The position numbers and the translations under genes were made by a program. A stretch of DNA of 64,000 nucleotides. Origin: Rhodopirellula sp. (GTDB taxonomy: Bacteria > Planctomycetota > Planctomycetia > Pirellulales > Pirellulaceae). The notes below the pieces were generated by a model. It was given only the letters and a program-made list of their open reading frames with translations, had not been told where the DNA came from and ran no database searches. The stretch covers positions 1 through 64,000 of the forward strand of contig NZVD01000079.1 in NCBI GenBank assembly GCA_002701385.1. The letters run 5' to 3'. Below, piece after piece: positions 36,800 to 47,165 of this stretch (position 1 is the stretch's first letter; each line of letters begins with the position of its first letter).

Positions 36800-37733
36800 T
36801 TTGCACTCCCTGAACAATTTGGAGGAAGACATCCTCCATGCTCACTTTTGCCGGAACCACACTTTGGATACCAACTTTTGCTGTTTGAGCCCATTGCCAT
36901 ATCATGGTTTCATCGATACCGTTTGAGGATTGGAGCGTAATAACCCCGATAGGGCTTACCGATGTGGTTAGGCCGTTAAGCTCGGCGATTTCAATAAAAT
37001 GATCCGAATTTCCGGCTAAAACAATTTGATATGAAGGAGTACGCGGCCGACGAAGGTTTTCTACAGTTTCCACGACGGGAATCGTTCCGTCGACTAATAC
37101 GGCTGCATAATCACAGACTTGTTGGACGTCTTTGAGAATATGTGTACAGATTATTACCGACATATCGGTACGTTTACCAAGTAAATCAATTCGTTTAAGC
37201 ATCGCTAGCCGTTCTTCGGGATCTAGACCACTTGTAGGCTCATCTAAGATCAGCAATTGAGGAGAATGAACGATAGCCTGCGCGAACTTCAGCTTTTGTC
37301 GCATCCCGGTCGAATAGGTTTCCACTTGCCGGTAACGTTCTTGTCCGGTACCACAAAAATCTAAAACTTCGTGAGCTCTTTGAAGAGAGTGTAGTGGAGG
37401 ATAACCGGTCAATTGTGCTGCGAGTTGCACCATCTCGACTCCGGCAATCCCTTCGATGAAACAATCATCTTCAGGCATGTAACCGATGTTACGACGAATC
37501 AAGCGATAGTTTTTGGGAGTAACATTGTAGTCAAGTATCCGTGCCTGCCCTTCTGTTAGTGCAGCCAGTCCCAGAAGTGTTTTGATGAGGGTACTCTTAC
37601 CGGCCCCATTAGGTCCTAGCAGTCCAATAACACCTGTCGGTATTTCTGCGGTGATGTTATCGAGCGCCAGGAAACTCCCGTAACGTTTGGTGACGTTTTG
37701 TAGCGAAATGAGAGATTCGGAGGAGTTTGACAT
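36786..37733 (-). CDS. ABC transporter ATP-binding protein (first gene of the four-gene operon)
   Basis: 315 residues. Walker A GPNGAGKST at 40-48, signature YSTGMRQKLKFAQAIVHSP, Walker B LLILDEPTSGLDPE, switch His in CTHILKDVQQVCDYA. C-terminal extension from residue 225. It is distinct in sequence from the second ATPase of the operon, so the two are not a recent duplication. The downstream permease starts inside its last codons. Confidence 0.93.
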   Translation of the reverse strand: MSNSSESLISLQNVTKRYGSFLALDNITAEIPTGVIGLLGPNGAGKSTLIKTLLGLAALTEGQARILDYNVTPKNYRLIRRNIGYMPEDDCFIEGIAGVEMVQLAAQLTGYPPLHSLQRAHEVLDFCGTGQERYRQVETYSTGMRQKLKFAQAIVHSPQLLILDEPTSGLDPEERLAMLKRIDLLGKRTDMSVIICTHILKDVQQVCDYAAVLVDGTIPVVETVENLRRPRTPSYQIVLAGNSDHFIEIAELNGLTTSVSPIGVITLQSSNGIDETMIWQWAQTAKVGIQSVVPAKVSMEDVFLQIVQGVQSGNQ

Positions 37734-37867
37734 TACGATGAAATCTTAGACTGCTTAAACGGCATCGAGAGGAAGAGTAGCAACAATTTACTGCTTACGT
37801 ATCGAACCTAAGTATTATGAACTCGTAATGCCTTAGCCTCAACGAGAATGTGAGATTATATCGGCGA

Positions 37868-37889
37868 GAGCAGGTTTTTCGACCTACTC
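37868..37889. terminator. Possible terminator hairpin between gltD and the ABC operon
   Basis: GAGCAGGT (37868-37875) pairs with ACCTACTC (37882-37889), including one G-U pair, around a 6-nt loop. It lies 34-55 bases past the gltD stop on the minus strand. No T-run follows on that strand, so it is a weak call. Confidence 0.35.
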
Positions 37890-37922
37890 TAACTCCACTG
37901 TTCCTGTAGATATGATTTAGTC

Positions 37923-39431
37923 TTAGCTAGGTTGTAACGGGCTGCCCATGGTTGTTCCAGGAGCTGGCAGTGTACTTTGGCCTACCAGATATCCATCGAT
38001 TGCACGAGCGGCACCTCGCCCTTCATTGATGGCCCAAACGACGAGAGACTGGCCACGACGGCAGTCGCCGGCAGCAAATAGTCCATCGACGCTCGTTTTA
38101 AACTCACCGTGATCCGCTTTGTAGTTGCTGCGTGGATCTGTTTCCACACCTTCTCCGAAGGCGTCCAGAATGTACTGTTCCGGACCCAGGAATCCCATCG
38201 CCAAAAGAACCAGGTCAGCCTCAATGATCTTTTCACTTCCTTCAACGCGGGAGAATGGAGGACCGTTTTCCACAGGTTTAGACCAGTCGACCTGAGCGAC
38301 TTTAATCGCTTTGACATTGCCGTTGTCATCGGCAATGAATTCTACGGATTCGACGGAGTAATCCCGAGGGTCCTCGCCCCATTTGGCAGCCACTTCTTCG
38401 TGCCCGTAGTCTACGCGGTAAATGCGAGGCCACTGTGGCCATGGGTTATTGTCGGCACGACCTTCAGGCGGTCGAGGGACAATTTCGAGATTGACGATAC
38501 TGGTGGCACCATGACGAAGGGAGGTTGCAATACAGTCAGTCCCTGTATCTCCTCCACCAATAACCACTACCTTTTTGCCTTCGGCTGAGATGAAATTACC
38601 ATCTTCCAAATTGCTGTCCATCAGGCTCTTTGTATTGGCCGTAAGGAATTCCATCGCAAAGTGGATTCCGTTGAGTTCACGTCCCGGGATTGGCAGATTA
38701 CGAGGATTGGTCGCACCGGTCGCCAGTAGGACGGCATCGTTGTTGTCCATGAGTTCTTTCGGGCAGACATCGACCCCAACGTTTGCGTTGGTGACGAACT
38801 TGACTCCCTCTTCTTCCATCAGCCCGACCCGTCGCAGGACATCGTTTTTCTCAAGCTTCATGTTGGGGATGCCGTACATGAGTAGCCCACCGATTCGGTC
38901 CGCTCGTTCATAGACAGTTACTTCATGGCCAACACTGTTTAATTGGTCAGCAGCTGCCAGACCGGCAGGTCCGGATCCAACAACGGCCACTTTCTTCCCC
39001 GTGCGGCTCTCAGGTGGTTCCGGTTTGATCCACCCATTGTCGAAGCCGCGATTAACGATCGTACTTTCGATATTCTTGATGGTGACCGGTGGATTGGTAA
39101 TTCCCAAAACACAAGCACCTTCACATGGAGCAGGACAGACCCGCCCGGTGAACTCCGGAAAGTTATTCGTCTTCTGCAACCGCTCTAACGCTTCTTCCCA
39201 ACGCCCTCGATACACAAGATCATTCCACTCGGGAATCAGATTGTCGATTGGACAGCCGGTCGTGGACTGACAAAACGGAACGCCGCAATCCATACAGCGA
39301 GCGCCCTGTGTTGCAAGGTGTTCATCGGATGGAGTGGTGTAGATTTCCTGATAATCGTCAATGCGTACCAGTGGCAGACGATAGGGAATCGTCTCACGTT
39401 GAAATTCTTTAAAACCAGTTGGTTTTCCCAT
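37923..39431 (-). CDS. gltD: Glutamate synthase, small (beta) subunit
   Basis: 502 residues. It transfers electrons from NADPH to the large subunit for glutamate formation. N-terminal Cys-rich FeS region [16 protein letters not shown] and [10 protein letters not shown], which bind two 4Fe-4S clusters. FAD-binding [17 protein letters not shown] and NADPH-binding [22 protein letters not shown]. Length is close to the family norm. It lies 91 bases downstream of gltB. Confidence 0.97.
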   Translation of the reverse strand: MGKPTGFKEFQRETIPYRLPLVRIDDYQEIYTTPSDEHLATQGARCMDCGVPFCQSTTGCPIDNLIPEWNDLVYRGRWEEALERLQKTNNFPEFTGRVCPAPCEGACVLGITNPPVTIKNIESTIVNRGFDNGWIKPEPPESRTGKKVAVVGSGPAGLAAADQLNSVGHEVTVYERADRIGGLLMYGIPNMKLEKNDVLRRVGLMEEEGVKFVTNANVGVDVCPKELMDNNDAVLLATGATNPRNLPIPGRELNGIHFAMEFLTANTKSLMDSNLEDGNFISAEGKKVVVIGGGDTGTDCIATSLRHGATSIVNLEIVPRPPEGRADNNPWPQWPRIYRVDYGHEEVAAKWGEDPRDYSVESVEFIADDNGNVKAIKVAQVDWSKPVENGPPFSRVEGSEKIIEADLVLLAMGFLGPEQYILDAFGEGVETDPRSNYKADHGEFKTSVDGLFAAGDCRRGQSLVVWAINEGRGAARAIDGYLVGQSTLPAPGTTMGSPLQPS

Positions 39432-39522
39432 TAGTATTTACCGTTTTGATTGTTATTTAATCCCTGTCTTCCAGGGAGGATTTGTTGTTAAATTCGACGA
39501 AGGCCAAGTATCCATTCGCCAG

Positions 39523-42500
39523 TTAATTGGTCTGAGCTGCTTGTTTCGCCTTTTGCTCTTCCAATACTCGCTTGTAGTCGGTGGGCATCACTTTAACCAA
39601 CTGACTCAGGAAGTTATCCCAATCAGCTAAGATTGATTCCGCGACCGGCGATTGCGTGAAGGCTTGATGTTTTTCAATCAGTTCACGCACTTCGGCGATA
39701 TCATCGGGGTCTTCAACTTTTTCAAGTTGGACCAATTCCAGATTACATTTCAGATTGAAATCACCTTCCCGATCCCAGACATAAGCGATCCCGCCGGACA
39801 TGCCAGCAGCAAAGTTTCTCCCGGTCGGTCCAAGAATGACAGTGCGTCCACCTGTCATATATTCACAGCCGTGGTCACCAACGCCTTCGACGACCGTACG
39901 TGCACCGGAGTTTCTAACACAGAATCGTTCCGCTACCTGACCTCGGAAGAAGGCTTCACCGGAAGTGGCTCCATAGAGGCAGACGTTGCCACTGATGAAG
40001 TTTTCTTCGGCATTAAATGTACTGGACTCTGGAGGGTAAACTGCCAGACGACCGCCGGATAGTCCTTTGCCAACGTAGTCATTGGCGTCCCCTTCAATTT
40101 CCATAAAGATCCCCTGTGCCAGAAAGGCTCCAAAGCTTTGGCCGGCTGAACCATTGAACTTAATCCGGATGGTGTCTTCAGGCAGGTGGTTTCCTCCGAT
40201 GGCTTTGACCAGAGTATGGCTGAGCATGGTTCCAACTGTCCGGTTGGTATTCACGATCGGTAGCTGAATATCAACCGCTTCCTGATTTTCGATGGCTGGC
40301 TTGGCCAATTCGATCAGTTGGTTATCCAAAGCATCTTCCAAACCATGATCCTGTGTAATCGTGCAAATCACGTCGACGTCATCATGGGGTTTAGGAGCAG
40401 GAGCAAGTACAGAGGATAGATCCAGTCCGTCGGCCTTCCAGTGATCGATCGCGGCTTTGGTTTCCAAACAGTCGACTCGGCCGACCATTTCATCAATCGT
40501 GCGGAAGCCCAGACTGGCCATGATTTGTCGAGCTTCTTCGGCTACCATGAACAGGTAATTCACTACATGTTCCGGTTTGCCGTTGAATTTATTGCGAAGC
40601 TCTGGGTCCTGAGTGGCGATTCCAACCGGGCAGGTATTGAGATGGCATTTACGCATCATAATACAGCCCAAAGTAATCAGTGGAGCAGTAGAGAACCCAA
40701 ATTCTTCGGCTCCAAGTAAGGCAGCGATGGCTACGTCACGTCCGGTACGCAACCCCCCGTCTGTTTGCAACACGGTTCGGCTTCGCAGGTCATTCATAAC
40801 CAGAGTTTGGTGCGTTTCGGCAATTCCTAACTCCCACGGGAGACCGGCGTGCTTAATACTGGTCAGTGGCGAGGCACCGGTACCACCATTGTGGCCGGAA
40901 ATGAGAATATGATCGGCATGTGCTTTGGAAACCCCCGCGGCAATGGTACCGACACCGACTTCCGAGACAAGCTTCACGCTGATTCTGGCACTTGGATTAG
41001 AGTTTTTGAGGTCGTGAATTAACTGAGCCAGGTCTTCGATCGAATAAATGTCGTGGTGAGGAGGTGGGCTAATCAGTCCCACTCCTGGTGTCGAGTAGCG
41101 AATACGAGCGATGTTGTCGTCGACTTTTCGTCCCGGCAATTCACCTCCTTCTCCTGGCTTGGCTCCTTGTGAAATCTTGATCTGAATTTCGTCAGCATTG
41201 GCCAGATACCAGATCGTTACACCAAATCGACCGGAAGCGACCTGTTTAATTGCCGATCGTTTTGAGTCACCATTTTCCAGTGGGTTAAATCGTTCAGGAT
41301 CTTCTCCCCCTTCTCCGGTGTTACTTTTTCCTCCCAGACGATTCATAGCGATTGCCAGAGTCTCGTGGGATTCGGCTGAAATCGAGCCAAAGCTCATCGC
41401 TCCGGTGACAAAGCGTTTCACAATTTCACTGGCGGGTTGAACTTCTTCCAGGTCTATCGCATCGCCATTGGCACCTGGTTTGAATTCAAGCAATCCACGT
41501 AAGGATGCTCGCTTACGCTCTTCGTTGTTGATGTGCTCGGCAAATTTCCAGTAATCGTCGCGGTTGTTTGTACGGGATGCTACCTGAAGGTTGGCGATGG
41601 AGACAGGATCCCAAGCGTGTCGCTCTCCTTCGGCTCGCCAGTGAAATTCACCCGGATTGGCAAGAATCGGTAACCCTTCTTCTTCACGTTCCGGGAATCC
41701 AAGGTTGTGACGGCGAACGGTTTCTGTTGCCAGTACGCTGAAATCAACGCCCTGAACCCGGCTGGCTGTGCCAACAAAACAGCGATCAACAACTTCGTCC
41801 TGAAGGCCAATGGCTTCAAAGATCTGAGCACCCTTATAAGATTGCAGAGTCGAAATTCCCATCTTCCCCATGACCTTGAGCATGCCTTTGGCGACTGCTT
41901 TTTTGTACAGGGCAACGACTTTGTCATCATCCACAATGTGGTCATTGAGCAAGTTATCTCGACGTGCCTGCCAAAGTGACTCGAATGCCAGATATGGATT
42001 AATGGCATCGATACCATAGCCGATCAAGAGGCAGTGGTGATGGACTTCGCGTGCTTCACCAGACTCAAGGACAAGCCCGATCTGAGTACGCTTTGCTTGT
42101 TTGACCAAGTGGTGATGGACAGCTCCGGTTGCCAGAAGCGAACTAACTGGAATGCGGTCGCCACTGACGTTGCGGTCAGAGAGAACAGCGATGCTGTAGC
42201 CGTCGGCAATCGCTTGCTCGACTTCCTGACAAATACGGTTTAAGGCAGGGGCGAGACCATCGGCTCCTTCACTGCGAGGGTACGTGATGTCAATCTTTCT
42301 GGACTTCCATCCGCGATGGTCCATGTTTGAAATCGCATCCAACTCTTCATTGGTGAGGATCGGATGTGGAATGAGCAGGCGGTTGGCATGTTCCGGAGTG
42401 GTTTCCACTAGATTTTTTTCCGGACCGATGTAACATTCGAGAGACATGATAATGCCTTCCCGAATCGAATCCACAGCAGGATTGGTGACCTGAGCAAACA

Positions 42501-44088
42501 GTTGTTTGAAGTAATCGTAGATCATTCGTGGCTGATCGCTGAGGCATGCCAGTGCTGCGTCATTACCCATTGAACCAACGGGATCCCGTTCCTGGTGTAG
42601 CATCGGGATTAGCATGAATTGCATCGTTTCCGTGGTATATCCGAATGTCTGCATCCGTGGTAGCAGATTGTCCGGCTGGAAAGACTTGAAGTCGGCCTGG
42701 GGAGCCAAATCAGAAATTTGAATTCGATGGTCTTTGAGCCACTGAGCATAGGGGTGACGTCCGGCAAATTCTTCCTTGAGTTCGGCATCTGGGATCAGAC
42801 GACCTTCTTCAAAATCAACCAGGAACATTCGTCCTGGTTGCAGGCGTCCTTTGTATTTCACGTTGGCAGGATCGATCTTCAGTACACCCACTTCACTGGC
42901 CATGATCACACGATCATCGTGAGTCAGGTAAAAGCGGCTGGGGCGTAAACCATTTCGGTCAAGGATCGCTCCAATATATTTTCCGTCGGTGTACACGATC
43001 GATGCCGGACCGTCCCAAGGTTCCATCAGGCAACTGTGATATTCATAGAAAGCACGTTTGTTTTCGCTCATTGTGTCGTGCTTCTGCCAGGCTTCTGGAA
43101 TCATCATCATGACGGCTTCCTGAAGCGTTCGTCCTGACATGAGAAGGAATTCCAGAGCATTGTCAAAGTTACCCGAGTCCGAGCAGTCAGCTTCAATGAT
43201 CGGGAACAGTTTTTCTAGGTCATCTCCAAACTGGTTGGTTTCAATGACACCCTCACGGGCGGCCATCCAGTTGACGTTTCCACGCAAGGTATTGATCTCA
43301 CCGTTATGGGCCATGAAACGGCAGGGTTGAGCTCGGTCCCAACTTGGAAAAGTATTGGTGGAGAATCGCGAGTGAATCATCGCCAGGTGAGTGGTATAGT
43401 CCTCACTTTGAAGATCATAGAAGAACGGGACAACCTGATACGTCGTCATCATTCCCTTATAGATCATGACTTTTGAGGAAAGCGAGCAAACGTAGAACAG
43501 CTTGGACTCGCTCATGGAGTCATTGTCGCGCAATACATGGCTTGCGCGTTTACGAATGATGTATAGTTGCCGCTCGAAATCCTCGTGCTCGACACCATCC
43601 GCTGCGGCAATGATCAAATGCTCAAAAACGGGCATTGCTGACAGAGCCGTGGGACCGATGTTGGCTCCGGTTGGATCGGTTGGAATCGTACGCCAGCCGA
43701 CGAGTACCTGCCCTTGTTCTGTAATGATCTGCTCAACAGTTGCTTTACACTGAGCACGTTGATCATCATCTTGTGGCAGGAAGACGACACCAGCTCCAAA
43801 ACGACCTTCCTCCGGAAGGTCTGCATTCAATTCATCTTTGGCAACTTTGCGCATGAAGTCATAAGGAAATCCAGTGAGCATTCCGGCACCGTCACCTGTA
43901 TTGGCTTCACAGCCACAAGCGCCACGATGCTCCATATTCATCATGATTTCGTTGGCATCCAACACGATCTGATGACTACGTTGGCCTTTGATGTGGGCAA
44001 CAAAACCGACACCACAAGCGTCTTTTTCAAAGGCTGGGTCGTATAAACCTTGCTTTTCAGGTAATCCAAACTTGGCAATGTTATTCAT
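39523..44088 (-). CDS. gltB: Glutamate synthase, large (alpha) subunit
   Basis: 1521 residues. It makes two glutamates from glutamine and 2-oxoglutarate. Cys25 (FEKDACGVGFV) would become the N-terminal nucleophile of the class II glutaminase domain after removal of a 24-residue propeptide. The central and FMN domains follow (GEGGEDPERFN; IKISQGAKPGEGGELPG; SVKLVSEVGVGTIAAGVSKAHADHILISGHNGGTGASP). The 3Fe-4S cluster Cys residues are in MMRKCHLNTCPVGIATQ. The C-terminal GXGXG beta-helix domain ends the chain (KFNGSAGQSFGAFLAQG). A LysR gene is 33 bases upstream and gltD follows. Confidence 0.98.
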   Translation of the reverse strand: MNNIAKFGLPEKQGLYDPAFEKDACGVGFVAHIKGQRSHQIVLDANEIMMNMEHRGACGCEANTGDGAGMLTGFPYDFMRKVAKDELNADLPEEGRFGAGVVFLPQDDDQRAQCKATVEQIITEQGQVLVGWRTIPTDPTGANIGPTALSAMPVFEHLIIAAADGVEHEDFERQLYIIRKRASHVLRDNDSMSESKLFYVCSLSSKVMIYKGMMTTYQVVPFFYDLQSEDYTTHLAMIHSRFSTNTFPSWDRAQPCRFMAHNGEINTLRGNVNWMAAREGVIETNQFGDDLEKLFPIIEADCSDSGNFDNALEFLLMSGRTLQEAVMMMIPEAWQKHDTMSENKRAFYEYHSCLMEPWDGPASIVYTDGKYIGAILDRNGLRPSRFYLTHDDRVIMASEVGVLKIDPANVKYKGRLQPGRMFLVDFEEGRLIPDAELKEEFAGRHPYAQWLKDHRIQISDLAPQADFKSFQPDNLLPRMQTFGYTTETMQFMLIPMLHQERDPVGSMGNDAALACLSDQPRMIYDYFKQLFAQVTNPAVDSIREGIIMSLECYIGPEKNLVETTPEHANRLLIPHPILTNEELDAISNMDHRGWKSRKIDITYPRSEGADGLAPALNRICQEVEQAIADGYSIAVLSDRNVSGDRIPVSSLLATGAVHHHLVKQAKRTQIGLVLESGEAREVHHHCLLIGYGIDAINPYLAFESLWQARRDNLLNDHIVDDDKVVALYKKAVAKGMLKVMGKMGISTLQSYKGAQIFEAIGLQDEVVDRCFVGTASRVQGVDFSVLATETVRRHNLGFPEREEEGLPILANPGEFHWRAEGERHAWDPVSIANLQVASRTNNRDDYWKFAEHINNEERKRASLRGLLEFKPGANGDAIDLEEVQPASEIVKRFVTGAMSFGSISAESHETLAIAMNRLGGKSNTGEGGEDPERFNPLENGDSKRSAIKQVASGRFGVTIWYLANADEIQIKISQGAKPGEGGELPGRKVDDNIARIRYSTPGVGLISPPPHHDIYSIEDLAQLIHDLKNSNPSARISVKLVSEVGVGTIAAGVSKAHADHILISGHNGGTGASPLTSIKHAGLPWELGIAETHQTLVMNDLRSRTVLQTDGGLRTGRDVAIAALLGAEEFGFSTAPLITLGCIMMRKCHLNTCPVGIATQDPELRNKFNGKPEHVVNYLFMVAEEARQIMASLGFRTIDEMVGRVDCLETKAAIDHWKADGLDLSSVLAPAPKPHDDVDVICTITQDHGLEDALDNQLIELAKPAIENQEAVDIQLPIVNTNRTVGTMLSHTLVKAIGGNHLPEDTIRIKFNGSAGQSFGAFLAQGIFMEIEGDANDYVGKGLSGGRLAVYPPESSTFNAEENFISGNVCLYGATSGEAFFRGQVAERFCVRNSGARTVVEGVGDHGCEYMTGGRTVILGPTGRNFAAGMSGGIAYVWDREGDFNLKCNLELVQLEKVEDPDDIAEVRELIEKHQAFTQSPVAESILADWDNFLSQLVKVMPTDYKRVLEEQKAKQAAQTN

Positions 44089-44121
44089 ATTCTTGTTTCT
44101 ACTTCTCGATTCAGGTCTGCA

Positions 44122-45087
44122 TTACTTTGCAGATGGTACAAATCCGGAACGGACTTCCGTATTTGTTTGTAAGGTTTGGGAAGTGGCATGCATTGCTGAT
44201 GGTGCTTGCACATCTTCGATTAAAAGTTCGATAAAGCTTTCGGTGTTTTTACCGAGCTTAATATTGTCGCGGTGAATGATTCCCACAGGTCGAACCAATG
44301 AATTGTCACTCACCGTAACGGCAGTTAAAGTCCCCGCAGAGACTTCACGTTGAACGTGAGCTTGTGGCAAAATGCTGAACCCGGCATTGATTTCAATGGC
44401 ACGCTTTAACGTCTCAATATTGTCAAATTCCATGACAACGTTTGGGGTCGCATTGGCATTCGCCAGCACGCGGTTGATTTCCTGCCCAATCCGTAAGTTC
44501 TGATCAAAACCGACCATATCGAATCCATTCAGATCATTCAGGGATACTTCGTGGTCACTTGCCAGTGGATGATCCGGAGAGATTACGATGGACATTTTTT
44601 CTTCACGCCAGGGAATCACGGCGACCGAGTTAGTCGCAGTAGGGTAACTCAATAGTCCCAGATCTGCATCGCCCGACTTCACCAGATTGTAAACTTCGCT
44701 GGGGTGATGATATTCAAGCTGCACATTGATCTGCGGATTCAGCTCCGTAAACCGTTGTACAAACTGCTTCATATAGCTCAGCCCGACCGAATAGATTGAC
44801 GCTACTCTGACAGTATCAGATGAATGACTGTGAAGATTGCTGAGCCTGGACTCAAGCTCCTCAAATTGGCGAACCAGTTTGACGCAATGGTCAAAACAGA
44901 CTTTGCCTTCTTCTGTCATCACGAATGGGCGTTTGGACCGGTCCAAAAGCTTGACTCCGAAATGACTTTCTATCTGGTGTATGGTCTGGCTAGCAGCAGA
45001 TTGTGTTATTCCGTTGTCGTCAGCGGCTTTCGAAAAGCTCTTCCGAGTGACAACGTCACAAAATACCTTTAATGCACGGATTTGCAT
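44122..45087 (-). CDS. LysR-family transcriptional regulator, probable gltBD regulator
   Basis: 321 residues. N-terminal winged helix-turn-helix (residues 1-60): MQIRALKVFCDVVTRKSFSKAADDNGITQSAASQTIHQIESHFGVKLLDRS. The effector domain follows (VRVASIYSVGLSYMKQFVQRF, GDADLGLLSYP, MSIVISPDHPLA, FSILPQAHVQREVSAGTLTAV). It precedes gltB by 33 bases in the same direction, so it is likely co-transcribed and controls glutamate synthesis, as GltC does in Bacillus, although GltC is divergent there. The function is inferred from position. Confidence 0.9.
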   Translation of the reverse strand: MQIRALKVFCDVVTRKSFSKAADDNGITQSAASQTIHQIESHFGVKLLDRSKRPFVMTEEGKVCFDHCVKLVRQFEELESRLSNLHSHSSDTVRVASIYSVGLSYMKQFVQRFTELNPQINVQLEYHHPSEVYNLVKSGDADLGLLSYPTATNSVAVIPWREEKMSIVISPDHPLASDHEVSLNDLNGFDMVGFDQNLRIGQEINRVLANANATPNVVMEFDNIETLKRAIEINAGFSILPQAHVQREVSAGTLTAVTVSDNSLVRPVGIIHRDNIKLGKNTESFIELLIEDVQAPSAMHATSQTLQTNTEVRSGFVPSAK

Positions 45088-45488
45088 GCTAAAACCAATA
45101 TTCTCAATATTCTTGGATCAAATCACCTTCAGTACGGTGATCTAATTATTTAGTTATTAATATAAAGGCCTCTAATACTTATGGCCAATCATTCAAAATA
45201 TCCCTGTATTTAAGTACCGTCAACGGGACATGGACCAGATTTAACAGAATACACACGGTTCTTTATTAGTAAAACTAATGGAGTTTGGCAAATACGCTGT
45301 ATACTCGCGAATTCACGGTTTTCATTGAGTCATTTCTGTCATGGACACAGGCAAAAGCAGCCTAAAGACACGCTCTAGGGATTAAGAGCGAAGTAGATAT
45401 GGAAACCGGTAAATCGAGCCGGTTATAAACAGGGTAAATAAGCGTCTTTGCTATAGGGGGGACGTATAAGAGGAAAACTGATACTTTC
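45088..45488. promoter_or_regulatory. 401-bp gene-free region upstream of lysR-gltBD
   Basis: No gene is found. Just before the LysR start, CAATATTCT is repeated in tandem (45096-45104 and 45105-45113), an operator-like arrangement. ATCACC (45122-45127) with GGTGAT (45136-45141) forms an inverted repeat, and AACCGG/CCGGTT forms another near 45400-45425. The rest is A/T-rich. This is the likely promoter and control region of the lysR-gltBD operon and the 3' flank of the amidohydrolase gene. Confidence 0.5.
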
Positions 45489-46937
45489 CTATTTTTGTGC
45501 AGGTTTCCGGTAGTCCAAAGGTGGTCTTTGCCCTGGGACCATTAAAGTCTTGTAGGGATGTCCACCAAGGCGTTGTCGGAGTTCTGCTTGAGCCGCCTGT
45601 ATGATTTCCGGTGCTGTGTACAGGTCATAGGCTGTGGCGGCGATTACTCTTGCCGCCAGATTCATTCCCTTTCGGGCAATGGTTGTTCCGCCACTGGCGA
45701 CAGCCTGCCAGCTGTGTCCCGGAGTTCCAGGTACGAAACAGGCCGTATTAAATCCGGTTGTCGGGACAACCCAGCTTACGTCGCCAACGTCAGTCGAACC
45801 CATACCAATCGTGCCACTGACATCCACGACTTCAGATATTGATGACAGTGGAATTGGAGCGTCTAGCGTATTCTGAATTCTAGCAGCGAATTTGACTTCG
45901 TCGTCATCCCACTGCAAAGTATTCAGGCCTCGTAGATTACGTAAGGTGATGTCGGCCAAAACGTTGTTTGGAAGGATTTCAACGATCCCACCCTGGAAGT
46001 TTATCTCTAGTTTGGTTTCTGTTGCTAACGCCCCGGCTTGAGCACATTTAACCAGTCGGGCATACAGGTCACGCACAACATCTGACTTCGGATGACGGAT
46101 ATAGTAGTAGACTTCCGCGAATTCCGGCACGACGTTCGGGGCTCCGCCTCCGGCGGTGATGACATGATGGATTCGTGTTCCGTCTGGAGTGTGTTCTCGG
46201 AGCAACTGAGCAGCAAAGTTGGTTAGCTCGACGGCATCCAGCGCACTACGGCCCAACTCCGGTGCACCGGCGGCGTGAGCTGCTTTACCATGGAATCGAA
46301 ACTTGACGGCATTACGAGCAAGCGTGCTGCGGTCACCAGCTGAATTTACGCTACTCGGGTGCCAGTGCAACACGGTAGCGCAATCCTTAAACAGGCCCGC
46401 TTGAACCATGAAAACTTTAGCACTACCCCCTTCTTCGGCAGGGCAACCATAAAATCGTACGGTCCCTTTTAGCGTCCCAGCTTTAATCTGTTGTGCTATA
46501 GCGACGCAGGCTTCGGCCGATGCTACTCCAAACAGATGATGCCCGCAGCCATGACCATAATCCGTCTCGCTATCTTCCAATCGCGCTCGTTCAGCCGATG
46601 CCTGTTGGTTCAGCCCGGGTAATGCATCGAACTCGCCCAGCACTCCTATGACAGGTTCTCCTTCACCATACGTTGCGGTAAAGGCGGTTGGAATGCCGGC
46701 GACCTCTTGTTTGATTTTGAACCCTGCTGCTTTTAGATCCTCCGCCAATAGCTTACTACTTTTGACCTCCTGATAGCCTGGTTCTGCCCATTTCCAAATC
46801 TGCCGAGCTCGTTCCCAGGCCTGGTCGCTACGTGAATCAATGGTTTCAAACAGTTGTTCTTTTTGAGCTTCAGCACGGTCTTGCACCAGAAGGAAACAGG
46901 ACAGGGCTACGAACAGAGAGATAACGCGAGGGAACAT
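45489..46937 (-). CDS. Exported M20-family amidohydrolase (AbgB-like)
   Basis: 482 residues with a signal peptide (MFPRVISLFVALSCFLLVQDRAEA). The M20D peptidase motifs are present: GVLGEFDALPG, then YGHGCGHHLFGVASAEACVAIAQQ, CPAEEGGSAKVFMV with the catalytic Glu-Glu pair, and VLHWHPSS. The dimerisation domain covers about residues 210-330. The best-known relative is p-aminobenzoyl-glutamate hydrolase subunit B, though M20D proteins also cleave other N-acyl amino acids. Two metal ions are expected. Export is unusual for AbgB itself. The gene stands alone on the minus strand. Confidence 0.88.
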   Translation of the reverse strand: MFPRVISLFVALSCFLLVQDRAEAQKEQLFETIDSRSDQAWERARQIWKWAEPGYQEVKSSKLLAEDLKAAGFKIKQEVAGIPTAFTATYGEGEPVIGVLGEFDALPGLNQQASAERARLEDSETDYGHGCGHHLFGVASAEACVAIAQQIKAGTLKGTVRFYGCPAEEGGSAKVFMVQAGLFKDCATVLHWHPSSVNSAGDRSTLARNAVKFRFHGKAAHAAGAPELGRSALDAVELTNFAAQLLREHTPDGTRIHHVITAGGGAPNVVPEFAEVYYYIRHPKSDVVRDLYARLVKCAQAGALATETKLEINFQGGIVEILPNNVLADITLRNLRGLNTLQWDDDEVKFAARIQNTLDAPIPLSSISEVVDVSGTIGMGSTDVGDVSWVVPTTGFNTACFVPGTPGHSWQAVASGGTTIARKGMNLAARVIAATAYDLYTAPEIIQAAQAELRQRLGGHPYKTLMVPGQRPPLDYRKPAQK

Positions 46938-47165
46938 ATCAGGGCCCAGTTGAAGGAAACGTTGATTCGTTTTGCTTCAGTATACCACTTGGTAGAATTG
47001 ACGACTCAGTCAAACCGATCAGACAGCGATTGGCAGTCGACCTACTGTAATTGTCCGTTGTCAAAAGGTAGATTGAATATTGGTGATCGCATGGCCCCAG
47101 AGTGCACTTGGGTATAATAAGACCCGTTTCAGAGTGCGTATTCATGAATTGACAGGAATAAAACA

